From positions 1 to 41,375 of the forward strand of contig PHDM01000032.1 of the NCBI GenBank assembly GCA_002840985.1: a DNA stretch of 41,375 bases. The letters run 5' to 3'. Positions 18,198 to 27,882 of this stretch are shown piece by piece (position 1 is the stretch's first letter; each line of letters opens with the position of its first letter). A program made the translations under genes and the position numbers. The notes beneath the pieces were generated by a model that was not told where the DNA came from, searched no databases, and was given only the letters and a program-made list of their open reading frames with translations. The DNA comes from Bacteroidetes bacterium HGW-Bacteroidetes-17. GTDB lineage: Bacteria > Bacteroidota > Bacteroidia > Bacteroidales > GCA-2711565.

Positions 18198-18680
18198 TTA
18201 TAAATTTTGTTTCAATAATTTTTTTGCCCTGTTTATTCGCACCCCCACATTCGAAGGTGATATACCAAGAATTTCAGCAATTTCATCATAGCTTCTTTCT
18301 TCAAGATACAGCAGCATGATCGATTTATCGATTTCATTCAGTTTGTAAATCGCTTTTAATAGAACTTGAAATGATTCATTTAAAGACAATTCTTCTGCAA
18401 TATCAATCGTATCTATGGATTCGGGAAGATTCTCGCGATATTCAATTCGTGAGTCTTTCTTAAGTCTGGAAATAGATGTATTGATTGAAACCGCATAAAT
18501 CCATGAACCAAGGCTGTTTTTATTCCGTAAATCAGGAAATGATTTCCAAAGTTGATAAATGATTTCCTGAAAATTATCTTCCCTATCAGATCTGTTTTTG
18601 AAATAGATCAGGTTTACTTTATGTAATATGCCTTGATAGTTTGATAATATTTCAAGAAAATCTTGCTTCAATTCATTCAT
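18198..18680 (-). CDS. ECF-type RNA polymerase sigma-70 factor
   Basis: NFQEIIYQLWKSFPDLRNKNSLGSWIYAVSINTSISRLKKD (region 2) and LYLEERSYDEIAEILGISPSNVGVRINRAKKLLK (region 4). Confidence 0.95.
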   Translation of the reverse strand: MNELKQDFLEILSNYQGILHKVNLIYFKNRSDREDNFQEIIYQLWKSFPDLRNKNSLGSWIYAVSINTSISRLKKDSRIEYRENLPESIDTIDIAEELSLNESFQVLLKAIYKLNEIDKSIMLLYLEERSYDEIAEILGISPSNVGVRINRAKKLLKQNL

Positions 18681-18792
18681 GATTTAAAACATTTTCTTAT
18701 AAAGTATGACATGGAGCATATTTATTACAAAAAAACGAAAAAATAATTGAAGTGCAGATTAACAAACAGAATATTAGAGAGATAATACGGAG

Positions 18793-19440
18793 CTATTTTC
18801 TGGTATTAAATCCTTTTTCAGGTGCCCATTCAGTAAAACCCAATCCCATGAAATGGTTATTGCACATTTCACCTCCATCGGCCAGGGTATTGTCTCGTTC
18901 ATACCTGAATCCTCTTAAACTCATCGTAAGATGATCAACACGGCACATGCAAGGGAAAATAAAATCATAACCATATTTATCCAGAATTTTACGTGCTCCA
19001 CATTCGGTTACCCGGCAATAATACGACCCGTTGTCCTCCTTTTCAATCTTCAACACCCAGTCGTTTTTCCCGAGAAGACCCAATTCTCCCTTCATTTGAT
19101 AGGTTTTCAATCTATTCAATATCTTTTTGTAAGTATTCTTTCCACCCTTGGGAGGCATTAACTTGTAAACTCTTTCAATCGTGTTCCAGATAACCAAATC
19201 GATTTCATTTCGGGCGATATCCTGTTTCATCAACGCAAAGTAAATCGGGACAAAGGCCACAATGCTCTTATAGTCAGTCGCAAAGAAACTATCTACTTTT
19301 GGGGGTAACTCTAACTCAATTTCTTGAAGTTTCTGTTTTGCAGTCTTTATATAGACAGCATAAAATTCCTTACCCCATTTCTTAATAATGTATTTTTTCG
19401 CAAAAAAATTAAAAATTCTAAAAAGTAATCTGAATGTCAT
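18793..19440 (-). CDS. L-2-amino-thiazoline-4-carboxylic acid hydrolase family protein
   Basis: C-terminal CRVTECGARKILDKYGYDFIFPCMCRVDHLTMSLRGFRYERDNTLADGGEMCNNHF resembles that family. Confidence 0.75.
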   Translation of the reverse strand: MTFRLLFRIFNFFAKKYIIKKWGKEFYAVYIKTAKQKLQEIELELPPKVDSFFATDYKSIVAFVPIYFALMKQDIARNEIDLVIWNTIERVYKLMPPKGGKNTYKKILNRLKTYQMKGELGLLGKNDWVLKIEKEDNGSYYCRVTECGARKILDKYGYDFIFPCMCRVDHLTMSLRGFRYERDNTLADGGEMCNNHFMGLGFTEWAPEKGFNTRK

Positions 19441-19473
19441 TTTTCCTCTTGTTGATATTTGAATTAAGGTTAA

Positions 19474-20112
19474 CTATATATTCCTGAGTTCTTTTATGCC
19501 CCATGGTATATAAGCTATACACATTAATGCAGATCCAATAGAACTTATTAATTCAATATCCGGATTCAGTAAAAGCAAGAGCCCTACAATGATAAAAATA
19601 CCCTGCCATTTTTGAATTACCTTTTCTTTCATCAAACCAATGATTTGCACAATACCTCCAATAATGAGTGCAAATAGCAACCACACAATAAATAGTAAAC
19701 CTTCTTTTGAAATAATTACCTGTAAGAAGGGCATAAAAGCGGTAAATTGGTCTTCAGGAAGTGTGTCAAATGCTGACATAGTCAAGCATAAGGCACCTTT
19801 ATCGACAGCTAAAATAAATGCACCGAAGATACCTATTACACCACCCCAGAATCCTAATGCTTTTCCTTTTCCTTGTAATAAATTCATCACTCCAATGAAA
19901 TATATAATAATTACAGGAACGGCGAAGGTAACCACGAGATGTCCGATGTGGTACATGGTATTATTATGAAACCTGTTAACCAGTTGTTCAACCGTTTGAA
20001 GTGGTTCCATAGCTAATAAATTGGGATGTGTTACAAAACCAATAAAGAGCATTAACGGGTACACAATAATTGATAATGCAAAACCTGTTTTTTTAATTGT
20101 TTCGATTTTCAT
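19474..20112 (-). CDS. Hypothetical multi-pass membrane protein
   Basis: 212 aa, about 6 hydrophobic segments; not assigned to a family with confidence. Confidence 0.75.
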   Translation of the reverse strand: MKIETIKKTGFALSIIVYPLMLFIGFVTHPNLLAMEPLQTVEQLVNRFHNNTMYHIGHLVVTFAVPVIIIYFIGVMNLLQGKGKALGFWGGVIGIFGAFILAVDKGALCLTMSAFDTLPEDQFTAFMPFLQVIISKEGLLFIVWLLFALIIGGIVQIIGLMKEKVIQKWQGIFIIVGLLLLLNPDIELISSIGSALMCIAYIPWGIKELRNI

Positions 20113-20178
20113 GGGTTTAATTTTAATAGGGTAACAATTTTTTTTATGGAATTTTGTTCGAATATCATTGATTTTTTA

Positions 20179-20708
20179 TCATTTGACGGAATTGGCCGTT
20201 ATAATTATTTTGCCGGGCAATTAGCCATGGACAGATAGGAATCTGTAACAACTACGATGACAGTAAGTTCACTTGTTTCAAGATATCTCCCTAGAAATAG
20301 TTTTGTTGTCGGATAAAAATCAATCCATTCAGGTATTGGATTACCATTGATCAACTGTGTGGGATTAGTCAGAGAAACTTTATTATCTTCATCATAAAAT
20401 ATATTGTCGGGTACGGTAAAACTGAACGGTTGTCCTGTAACAGCAGCCTGAGGCCATATTAGAGATTTTATATATGGATTTAGATTGGTGTGTTTCAGGC
20501 TATCAATTGCAGCATCGATCCGAACCCAATGCGCGTATACATCTGAATAATTCTGTTTGGTTCTGGTAATATGGAAAAAGTTTTTATTATTATCCATAAC
20601 ATAAGAGCTCCCGAGAGAGTCTCCTTTTAAAACAGAAAATTTTTGTGTTTTTTGGGATTGAAGTGGATTAAGAAATCCCATCAGTGCTAAAAAAAGTAAT
20701 TTTCGCAT
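20179..20708 (-). pseudogene. Truncated and frameshifted paralogue of the 14852-16054 PD40/Ig-like gene
   Basis: DVYAHWVRIDAAIDSLKHTNLNPYIKSLIWPQAAVTGQPFSFTVPDNIFYDEDN matches DVYVYWVRIDAAIDSLKNTNLSPYIKSLIKPQAAVAGQAFTFTVPDNIFFDDDN. Annotated ORF stops at CPAK*; restoring one base gives ..KIIITANSVK*, matching ..KIIITANTEK* of the full-length gene. Confidence 0.8.
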
Positions 20709-20792
20709 GTGCTTTTTTTAATACAAATGTTAAATTGCAGCTTATTTAATCAATCGTTTCGTTTTTGATCTTGAAAAATAGAATTCTCAGAT

Positions 20793-21842
20793 TTATTCTT
20801 CCTTTAAAATAAATTCCAGGGAAGTATCCAAATGGTATGACCAATTATCAGGATATTCGTGTCCTTTTTCAGGGAATACAACAAATCTGTTTGTGAACCC
20901 ATATTTGTCTAAATTAACTCCAAGTTCTTTTTGTGCCTTAATGGCCCAGTCATTTTCGCCACAAAGCAATGCAATTTTAAGTCCTCTTTTAGCAGAATTG
21001 ATATAAGTAGTACTGTCTATGCCACCTGGTGTTACTGCAAATGACAAGAGTAAACCTTTTGCCGGAATAATATAATTCACGCCAAGGATGATAGAACGTG
21101 CACCACCTGCTGAAGGTCCTGCTATAATGACTTTTGTGCTATCAACAGCATATTTCGTAATGATTTGATCATATCCTTTTTTGACCCTACCGGCCCATCC
21201 ATTTGAAAAAGCCCTGGTATATGTTCCGGCTAAGCTAGCACCATGAAAATATGCAAGGATAAATCCGGTTTTCAGTTTATCCGACATATAGTCCATCTGT
21301 AAATCGGGTATATTGCCGATTCCACCATGCAAAATTAGTAAAAGAGGGTACTTATTGTTTTTGTTGTAATTTTCAGGGAGTTGAATCATGAATTCCGTAT
21401 TTGCCGTTTTTGAAGCCTCTTCTTTTAAAAGGGTATTTTTTTGAATGAACACATCAAACCCATCAAGCTTTTTCAACTCTGTGATGTATTCAGGAAAAGT
21501 ATTGTCTTCGTTGCGCAAGAAGTAGAAAAATCCTTCTTTCTGTCCTTTCTGAAGAATATCAAAGCATTGATCATATTGTTTCAGGTTTGCATAGTGAAAG
21601 GATAATTCCCAAAACATCAGGTAATACCTGATTTCAGGATCTTTGAATTTACTTAGGGCTTTATTACTTAATTCTATCGACTTCTGATTGTCGCTTGCAT
21701 CCATTTTTTCAAGAACTTTTTTAAGTTCAAAATATTCTTTATCTACAGACTTAAGAGGTAACTCAATAACATCTTGTCCAACAGAAAAATGGATGTTCAG
21801 AAAAAATAATGCAATAAATAAAAGTGTTTTAATAGTTTTCAT
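20793..21842 (-). CDS. Secreted esterase / alpha/beta hydrolase
   Basis: Signal peptide; YPLLLILHGG, VIIAGPSAGGARSI (GPSAG), LLCGENDWAI, FPEKGHEYPD. Confidence 0.85.
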   Translation of the reverse strand: MKTIKTLLFIALFFLNIHFSVGQDVIELPLKSVDKEYFELKKVLEKMDASDNQKSIELSNKALSKFKDPEIRYYLMFWELSFHYANLKQYDQCFDILQKGQKEGFFYFLRNEDNTFPEYITELKKLDGFDVFIQKNTLLKEEASKTANTEFMIQLPENYNKNNKYPLLLILHGGIGNIPDLQMDYMSDKLKTGFILAYFHGASLAGTYTRAFSNGWAGRVKKGYDQIITKYAVDSTKVIIAGPSAGGARSIILGVNYIIPAKGLLLSFAVTPGGIDSTTYINSAKRGLKIALLCGENDWAIKAQKELGVNLDKYGFTNRFVVFPEKGHEYPDNWSYHLDTSLEFILKEE

Positions 21843-21866
21843 ACAAATATGGTTTAAATATTATGT

Positions 21867-22685
21867 TTATTTAAAATTGAAAGATTTTTTGTCCATGCTG
21901 TTTTCAAATACGGAAATATCGATGAAATTTTTTATGGTGTTGACCGAATCTTTTACAATTCGAACTTCTGCAGGAGGAATGTGCATTAAGGCAATATTTT
22001 TAGGATTGATGTATTTTTTTGTGAAAGCCCGTTCTTCTTCTGTACTCCAAAATCCATAGAAATTCAATATGGCTAGATCAATCTTTTCATTTTGTAGCGT
22101 CAGGTTCTCAAATTCTGTTATTTCCGAGCCGGTATTATCTCCTGAATGAAAAACCTTTATTCCATCAATATCTATTAAATATCCAAAGTTTTCAATTATT
22201 GGGCGAGTGTCGTGTTGAATAAAGAAGGATCTTATTCGAATTCCCTGAATGGTTGTATCATTTATTGCGGTATTCGTTTTATCCAGTTCTACCATTTGAT
22301 CCTTCAGGTTCTTGTCATCCTGATATTTTAAAACCGCATTGATGACCTGGGGCGGGGCAATCAGGATATTCTTAGTGCTTTTTTTGAGATAATCCACAAC
22401 CATGGTAGCATCGAAATGATCGCCATGATCATGTGTAATGAGTATCAAATTGGATTTCGCAAATGGTACTTGGGTGCTAATAATTTTTGTGGCAACATCA
22501 TTTGAAGGTGTTAAATAAGTGTCCCAGCCTTGCTTAAATAAAGCATCGATTAATACTTGTTTTCCCTTACATTCAATTAAAAACCCTGCATTAGCAATAT
22601 AGGTAAGATCAATTTGTTTTTGTGCAAAACATGAGCTAACAATAATATTAGTTAATAGCACTGATATGATCAAGGCTTTTTTCAT
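21867..22685 (-). CDS. Secreted MBL-fold metallo-hydrolase (UlaG-like)
   Basis: LILITHDHGDHFDATMV (HxHxDH), FHSGDNTG, ALMHIPPAE; signal peptide. Confidence 0.9.
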   Translation of the reverse strand: MKKALIISVLLTNIIVSSCFAQKQIDLTYIANAGFLIECKGKQVLIDALFKQGWDTYLTPSNDVATKIISTQVPFAKSNLILITHDHGDHFDATMVVDYLKKSTKNILIAPPQVINAVLKYQDDKNLKDQMVELDKTNTAINDTTIQGIRIRSFFIQHDTRPIIENFGYLIDIDGIKVFHSGDNTGSEITEFENLTLQNEKIDLAILNFYGFWSTEEERAFTKKYINPKNIALMHIPPAEVRIVKDSVNTIKNFIDISVFENSMDKKSFNFK

Positions 22686-22737
22686 TCTTATATCTTTTGA
22701 TTTTTTATAAATTTTTATAACATTTCCATCTCTTGAA

Positions 22738-23871
22738 TTAGTTGTTTTTAGCTTTTAATTCCATTCTAATCAATTTGGTGATTATTTCATTGCACATGTC
22801 TTCGGTAACACTAAAGTCACGTGAATTAGTTGATACAACAAAGGCTCTGTTCAATTCTGGCGCAACCAACACGGTGGTGAACCATCTTCCATTACTGCCA
22901 TTGTGAGTTATCAAACTTCCTTTTGCCCAATCTTGTTTACTAACACCCCAACCTCCGGCGTAAAAACCGACCGGTTCAATTAATTTATTCAAAAAAACTT
23001 GATCAAGAATTTGATTTTTATTGGTTAATTGTAGGGAAAGAAATTTTGCCCAATCTTCAATAGTGCAGTGAATCCTTCCTGCGGGGCCAAGAGCCTCTGA
23101 ACAATCAGATTGAGTTGGTTGCCAGCTGTCTCCGGATTTTTGATGACCCCATGGTTGATCTGTTTTATTGGGTACACCAGGGGCACCAAAACCTGCAGAT
23201 CTCATCCCTAATGGATCGAACAAACGTTGTTTCATCAAAACTTCCCAGCTTAAGCCCGTAATTTTCTCTGCCATAGCAGCTGCAGCAATATAACCAAGGT
23301 TGGAATAATTAAATTCTCCTGATTTATGATTTCCTTCTGTTTTCAACATTTCAACCAATACTGCAAGGCGTCTTTCTTTGGATTTGCTTTGATCGAATGT
23401 CCACAAATCGGGTACATCAGCCCGATGGGTAAGCAATTGCCAAAGTGTTATACTATGATAAGTAGGATGAATCTTATCTTTAATTTCCGGAATAGCTTCA
23501 ATCAATTTAGTTTCCCAACTTAGTTTTCCTTCTGCTACCAAAGTGGCAAGCATGGTTGCTGTCATTGCTTTTGAGCATGATCCAAGATGCACTGCGTCGT
23601 TGATTGAAAAAGGTACATTGGTACCGAACTTTCGAACTCCTGCTGAACCAATGGCGATGATGCCATCACCTGAAATAATTGCTGCAATAATTCCTGGTGC
23701 TTTTTCATCGGTTACGACTTTGTCCAGTATTTGGATAATTGAATCAGCTTTATTTGGTTCCGGTTTATTTTGTGAATAAACAGACTGTGTAATAATCATG
23801 AACACATTCAGGGAGATCATGACAATATCCAAAAAGGCCAAACAAGTTCTTCTCTTCAATTTTTCATTCAA
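22738..23871 (-). CDS. Serine hydrolase, beta-lactamase class C-like
   Basis: LGSCSKAMTATM (SxxK), FNYSNLGYIAAAAMAEKITG (YSN), LITHNGSNGRW. Confidence 0.92.
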   Translation of the reverse strand: MNEKLKRRTCLAFLDIVMISLNVFMIITQSVYSQNKPEPNKADSIIQILDKVVTDEKAPGIIAAIISGDGIIAIGSAGVRKFGTNVPFSINDAVHLGSCSKAMTATMLATLVAEGKLSWETKLIEAIPEIKDKIHPTYHSITLWQLLTHRADVPDLWTFDQSKSKERRLAVLVEMLKTEGNHKSGEFNYSNLGYIAAAAMAEKITGLSWEVLMKQRLFDPLGMRSAGFGAPGVPNKTDQPWGHQKSGDSWQPTQSDCSEALGPAGRIHCTIEDWAKFLSLQLTNKNQILDQVFLNKLIEPVGFYAGGWGVSKQDWAKGSLITHNGSNGRWFTTVLVAPELNRAFVVSTNSRDFSVTEDMCNEIITKLIRMELKAKNN

Positions 23872-23941
23872 TTTCTTGTCTCCTTATCATATTTAAAGTT
23901 TTTTTGCCAACAACTACAAATTAATATCAAAAGTTGTCATC

Positions 23942-24373
23942 TTAATTTGCTTTTCCTCGACCTAAAAGCCATGCTGCAATAGATCCTGAAATTGTCATTG
24001 CGCTTACACTACAAGCATAATCAACAAATACAGTTGCTTGAGAAAAAAAGTTTGATGAAGCATATAATCCGAAGTTAACAGAACCCCAAAAAAGGAATGC
24101 GAATATAAATCCATTCTTTAGACCGGAAAAAAAGGTTTTTGCTCCTGACCATTTCATTACTGTGGTTATTAGAAAACCCATTGCCAATGAAGTGATAACC
24201 ATTGCCCAAACGATTAATTGATCGGGTTTTCGGTGAAGTTGTTTCATAAAGTCCTCCGATATGGCAGGATGCGACTGATAGATGTCTTTTAATATAAATA
24301 GATAAGCACCCGCATTCAGCAAAAGGTTAATTACTGTTGTAATTAAACCAGTGATCAGGAATTTTTTGTTCAT
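23942..24373 (-). CDS. Hypothetical membrane protein
   Basis: 143 aa, about 4 TM segments. Confidence 0.75.
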   Translation of the reverse strand: MNKKFLITGLITTVINLLLNAGAYLFILKDIYQSHPAISEDFMKQLHRKPDQLIVWAMVITSLAMGFLITTVMKWSGAKTFFSGLKNGFIFAFLFWGSVNFGLYASSNFFSQATVFVDYACSVSAMTISGSIAAWLLGRGKAN

Positions 24374-24458
24374 ATTTTATTTTCGTTTATGTTTAATAAT
24401 ATTTCGAACTATATCAGATTTTCCGCACCAGATAAGACTGCTTCTTTTTATTATGTAT

Positions 24459-25937
24459 TTATTTACTATTCAAATCAAATTTCCAGATACAATTAGTCCA
24501 GGAGTTATTTGGTTCAGTGTATTTAAATGTTGCAGGGAAATCAGGAGTAACACACATGGATGTTATAATCAAATTCCCCCCTTCAAAATAGTTGAAGATT
24601 GGATCCATAATTCGCTGCTTTGAGCCCCCGCCGAAAGTTGAATATTCAATTGTCTTCAGAGTTTTGTCAAGTAATAGTACTACCAAATCCAATCCACCAT
24701 CAATTGACTGGTCCAGTGCATCGTTAGTTATCGGAAAATCTTTTGATGCCGATGTCCCGACCAACACGTATTCTTGTTTTTCGGTTTTTGCGATATATCT
24801 TAAATGATCGGTTCTTTCACCTCCTATGAAAGTTGAATAAACCGGCTTATTCGATTTCAGATTAAATCTTGTAATAAAACCATCAGCATTACCTCCAATA
24901 TACTTTTTACTTATTGCGTCGAAAGTGATAGGGAAATTGGGTGATTTTGTTTCACCGGCGAGAATAATATTATCTGCATCTTCTACAAATATATAATTGA
25001 CCAAATCGGTTGAATCCCCTCCGATAAAGGTTGAATATTCAATCTTAGACAGCTTTTGGTTTAGTATTGTTAAAAAGCCATCTTGCTTTCCATTCATCGA
25101 TTTCTGATACGCATTTTTTGAAGTTGGGAAATTATCAGAATATGTTTGACCGGCGAGAATAATCTCTCCATCTAAGCCGAAAGAACAGGATCTAATAAAA
25201 TCCAGAGAATTACCTCCTAAATAAGTTGAATACAGAATCTTATCAAGATTTAAAGATAGCGCTGTAATTGTTATGTCCCCAACTATATACCTGTTAGTAC
25301 TATCAAGTGGTGCGGAATTATCATACTCCTTTTGAATCGCCTTTGGTGTTGTGGGGAAATCCATTGACTTGGTTTTCCCAAATAAATACAAGGTATTCTT
25401 ATGAACAGCGAGTCTTGTCCAATGATCACTTCCTGAACCTCCCAAGTAGGTAGATGCGATGTATTTGCAATCATTGGAAAACTTAATAATGTAATGATCA
25501 TTATCACCTTTTATTGATTTTTGGAAGGCATTATCTGAAACCGGCAAATCCTTTGAATCTGTTGTAAAACCAACATACACATTGCCAAATTCATCAATGG
25601 ACATTTGCAGGCAATAGAACTCAGAACCTGAACCGCCGATATAAGTTGAGTAAATTAATTCTCCGTTTGGTGATAGTTTCATTAAAAATGCATCGCCTCC
25701 GGCCCAATCATCTAAAGTATGCCCATTATAATTCTTTTGCATAGCATCGTTTGTTACCTTTAGCCCCTCTCTTGTGCCACCTGCAACAAATATATTTCCA
25801 TTCTTATCTACCACAGATGGAGTAGAAGTGTGTACTCCCCCGCTGGGAGCTAAATAGCCCGAAAAATCTATTTTCTGGGCAAAAATCCCGGAAGCAATCC
25901 CCGTATACAGAAGTGTAATTAATATTGTCTTCATCAT
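24459..25937 (-). CDS. Secreted SBBP-repeat beta-propeller protein
   Basis: Six YST[YF][IL]GG-type repeats (YSTYIGGSGSE, ASTYLGGSGSD, YSTYLGGNSLD, YSTFIGGDSTD, YSTFIGGERTD, YSTFGGGSKQ). Confidence 0.93.
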   Translation of the reverse strand: MMKTILITLLYTGIASGIFAQKIDFSGYLAPSGGVHTSTPSVVDKNGNIFVAGGTREGLKVTNDAMQKNYNGHTLDDWAGGDAFLMKLSPNGELIYSTYIGGSGSEFYCLQMSIDEFGNVYVGFTTDSKDLPVSDNAFQKSIKGDNDHYIIKFSNDCKYIASTYLGGSGSDHWTRLAVHKNTLYLFGKTKSMDFPTTPKAIQKEYDNSAPLDSTNRYIVGDITITALSLNLDKILYSTYLGGNSLDFIRSCSFGLDGEIILAGQTYSDNFPTSKNAYQKSMNGKQDGFLTILNQKLSKIEYSTFIGGDSTDLVNYIFVEDADNIILAGETKSPNFPITFDAISKKYIGGNADGFITRFNLKSNKPVYSTFIGGERTDHLRYIAKTEKQEYVLVGTSASKDFPITNDALDQSIDGGLDLVVLLLDKTLKTIEYSTFGGGSKQRIMDPIFNYFEGGNLIITSMCVTPDFPATFKYTEPNNSWTNCIWKFDLNSK

Positions 25938-26128
25938 TTTAAATTTTTAATAAAAATTATTGTTTGTTTTTTTATTTAATTTATTATCATTCGCATATTC
26001 AGCAGGATTAATTGAAATAAGTATTCAGTTTGAATTTCTCATTTGGTTCAGAATATTATTGTTGAATTAATCATTCCAGAAAGTATTTCTGAATGAATAA
26101 TTCCAATAGCGTCATATGAACTATTTAC

Positions 26129-26210
26129 AAAAAGGTTGTAAAGAAAGAATAACAAGAAACTTCATCAAAGAAAATTATGATAAGGGGTCAGATAAGATGA
26201 TAAGTGGTTT
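26129..26210 (-). promoter_or_regulatory. Shared promoter element, copy B (upstream of the SBBP gene)
   Basis: ATGATAAG at 26177-26184 and 26197-26204, spacer GGGTCAGATAAG; 35 bp to TAAA at 26139-26142. Confidence 0.75.
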
Positions 26211-26219
26211 GATCGGATT

Positions 26220-27152
26220 TTAAACCACGGTTATTACAACTCCTCCTCTTTTATGTCCTTTTTCAACATAACTATGAGCCGCCACAATTTCTTCTAAAGG
26301 ATAGCATCTGTCAATAACAGGTCTTATATGTCGGGCTTCAATCAACTCTTTGATTAAAGCCAGTCGCTTAGAGTCTAACAATAGGTTTGCATCATCTATT
26401 GATACATATTTTCCACCCGGAGCAAGAGCCTTTTTGCACGCCTCTTTCAATTTTGAAGTCTTCATTTTACCAACGGCATCAAGTATAAAATCATATTGAA
26501 TACCGGGTTGTAAAGTATCCTCTTTCGTGTAATCTATCAATGTGTCAGCCCCCAAAGATTTTACCAACACCATATTGGACCCGCTGCATACTCCTGTCAC
26601 TTTTGCTCCCAAATACTTTGCATATTGAATTGCAATTGTTCCTGTTGTTCCGGAAGCGCCATAAATAAGCACATTTTGACCGGGTTGGATATTTGCCTTT
26701 TCCATAAATTGAAAGGCCAAAAGTCCTCCATAAGCGGCTACAGTGGCTTCTTCATAGGTTAAGTTTGTTGGTTTTAACCCCAGGCATCCATGTATCGAAT
26801 CTGTGACTTTCATACATTTGTATTCAGCATAAGCTCCAAACCCGTATCCGGTAAGACCATATACCTGATCTCCTGACTTAAACCTTGTTACATTTTTTCC
26901 TACACTTTCAATTTCTCCTGCAAGTACCAAACCTATGATGGACTTTTTGGGTTTTGTTAACCCAAGCATTATTCGTGCGGGAATCCGGAAGCGGATTGGT
27001 ATTTGAAAACTGCGGATGAAAATATCACTTGCGGTTACTGCGGTTGCGAATATTTTAATGAGTACTTCATCATCCTTTGGCGTAGGTTTTTCCACTTCTT
27101 TGAGTTGAAGGACCTCCGGAGGGCCGTATTTTGGGCAAATAATTGCTCTCAT
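26220..27152 (-). CDS. NAD(P)-dependent MDR-family alcohol dehydrogenase / quinone oxidoreductase
   Basis: MRAIICPKYGPPEVLQLKEVEKPTPKDDEVLIK; VLIYGASGTTGTIAIQYAKYLGAKVTGVC. Confidence 0.92.
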   Translation of the reverse strand: MRAIICPKYGPPEVLQLKEVEKPTPKDDEVLIKIFATAVTASDIFIRSFQIPIRFRIPARIMLGLTKPKKSIIGLVLAGEIESVGKNVTRFKSGDQVYGLTGYGFGAYAEYKCMKVTDSIHGCLGLKPTNLTYEEATVAAYGGLLAFQFMEKANIQPGQNVLIYGASGTTGTIAIQYAKYLGAKVTGVCSGSNMVLVKSLGADTLIDYTKEDTLQPGIQYDFILDAVGKMKTSKLKEACKKALAPGGKYVSIDDANLLLDSKRLALIKELIEARHIRPVIDRCYPLEEIVAAHSYVEKGHKRGGVVITVV

Positions 27153-27161
27153 TTTTATAGA

Positions 27162-27836
27162 TTATTTGGTTTGTTCAGTTTGATTAATTCCAAACAAATC
27201 GTATGGTTTTTGACTAAATCTGTCTTTCATTACATAAGCAGCAAGAATGATAAATCCGATAAAGGTCAACAAAACCATGATTTGACCTGCAGATGTTTTT
27301 TGAATGTCATGTTTTTGTTTTACATCACAAACTTCACCCGGACAGTATTGTACTTTATCCTTAAAAAAGAGGGGATAAAATTTACATCCTAAACAAATTC
27401 CAAAAGCAGATTCGAAGAACAGGAATATCAGGCAAATTAAGCAGATAATACCTGTAATGGGGCTATAGGCATTTATGATGATAAAAAAGTAGAACATAAC
27501 TGCCGATAATACTACACCGATTATCCAGGCAAACTTTTTTTGGGCAGCTCCTACATATTCAGGAGTTTGATTCTGCACGATCAATCGGGCAAGAATGAGG
27601 GTAGGCGAAAACTTAGGGTTTATAAAAACCCGTATCAAAAAGTCGGTAAGGAAAAAGGCGATGACGTACTTTATTGGAACGAAGTTCTCATTAAACAGGA
27701 TGAACATCAGAGAGGTGAAGGTGGCCAGAAACAGGATTCCTGCGGCAGCTCTTATTTCACGCTCGTTTAGTACCGGTATATTATATCCTTCCACATCTTC
27801 ACCGAATTTAATCAGTTTTTTATTTTTTGTATTCAT
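27162..27836 (-). CDS. DUF4395-type membrane protein
   Basis: NEREIRAAAGILFLATF, FFESAFGICLGCKFYPLFF, VQYCPGEVC. Confidence 0.78.
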   Translation of the reverse strand: MNTKNKKLIKFGEDVEGYNIPVLNEREIRAAAGILFLATFTSLMFILFNENFVPIKYVIAFFLTDFLIRVFINPKFSPTLILARLIVQNQTPEYVGAAQKKFAWIIGVVLSAVMFYFFIIINAYSPITGIICLICLIFLFFESAFGICLGCKFYPLFFKDKVQYCPGEVCDVKQKHDIQKTSAGQIMVLLTFIGFIILAAYVMKDRFSQKPYDLFGINQTEQTK

Positions 27837-27882
27837 GGTGTTATTTATTTTTTAATTTTTTCTTATTGTGAGGCGTTTAGGA

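Noticed and set aside
18198-18680. The ECF sigma factor as the regulator of the three-copy promoter element
   Set aside because: The element has paired direct repeats with two-turn spacing plus a housekeeping-like -7 box, which fits a LytTR activator better; the sigma operon's own upstream region lacks the element. Not excluded experimentally.
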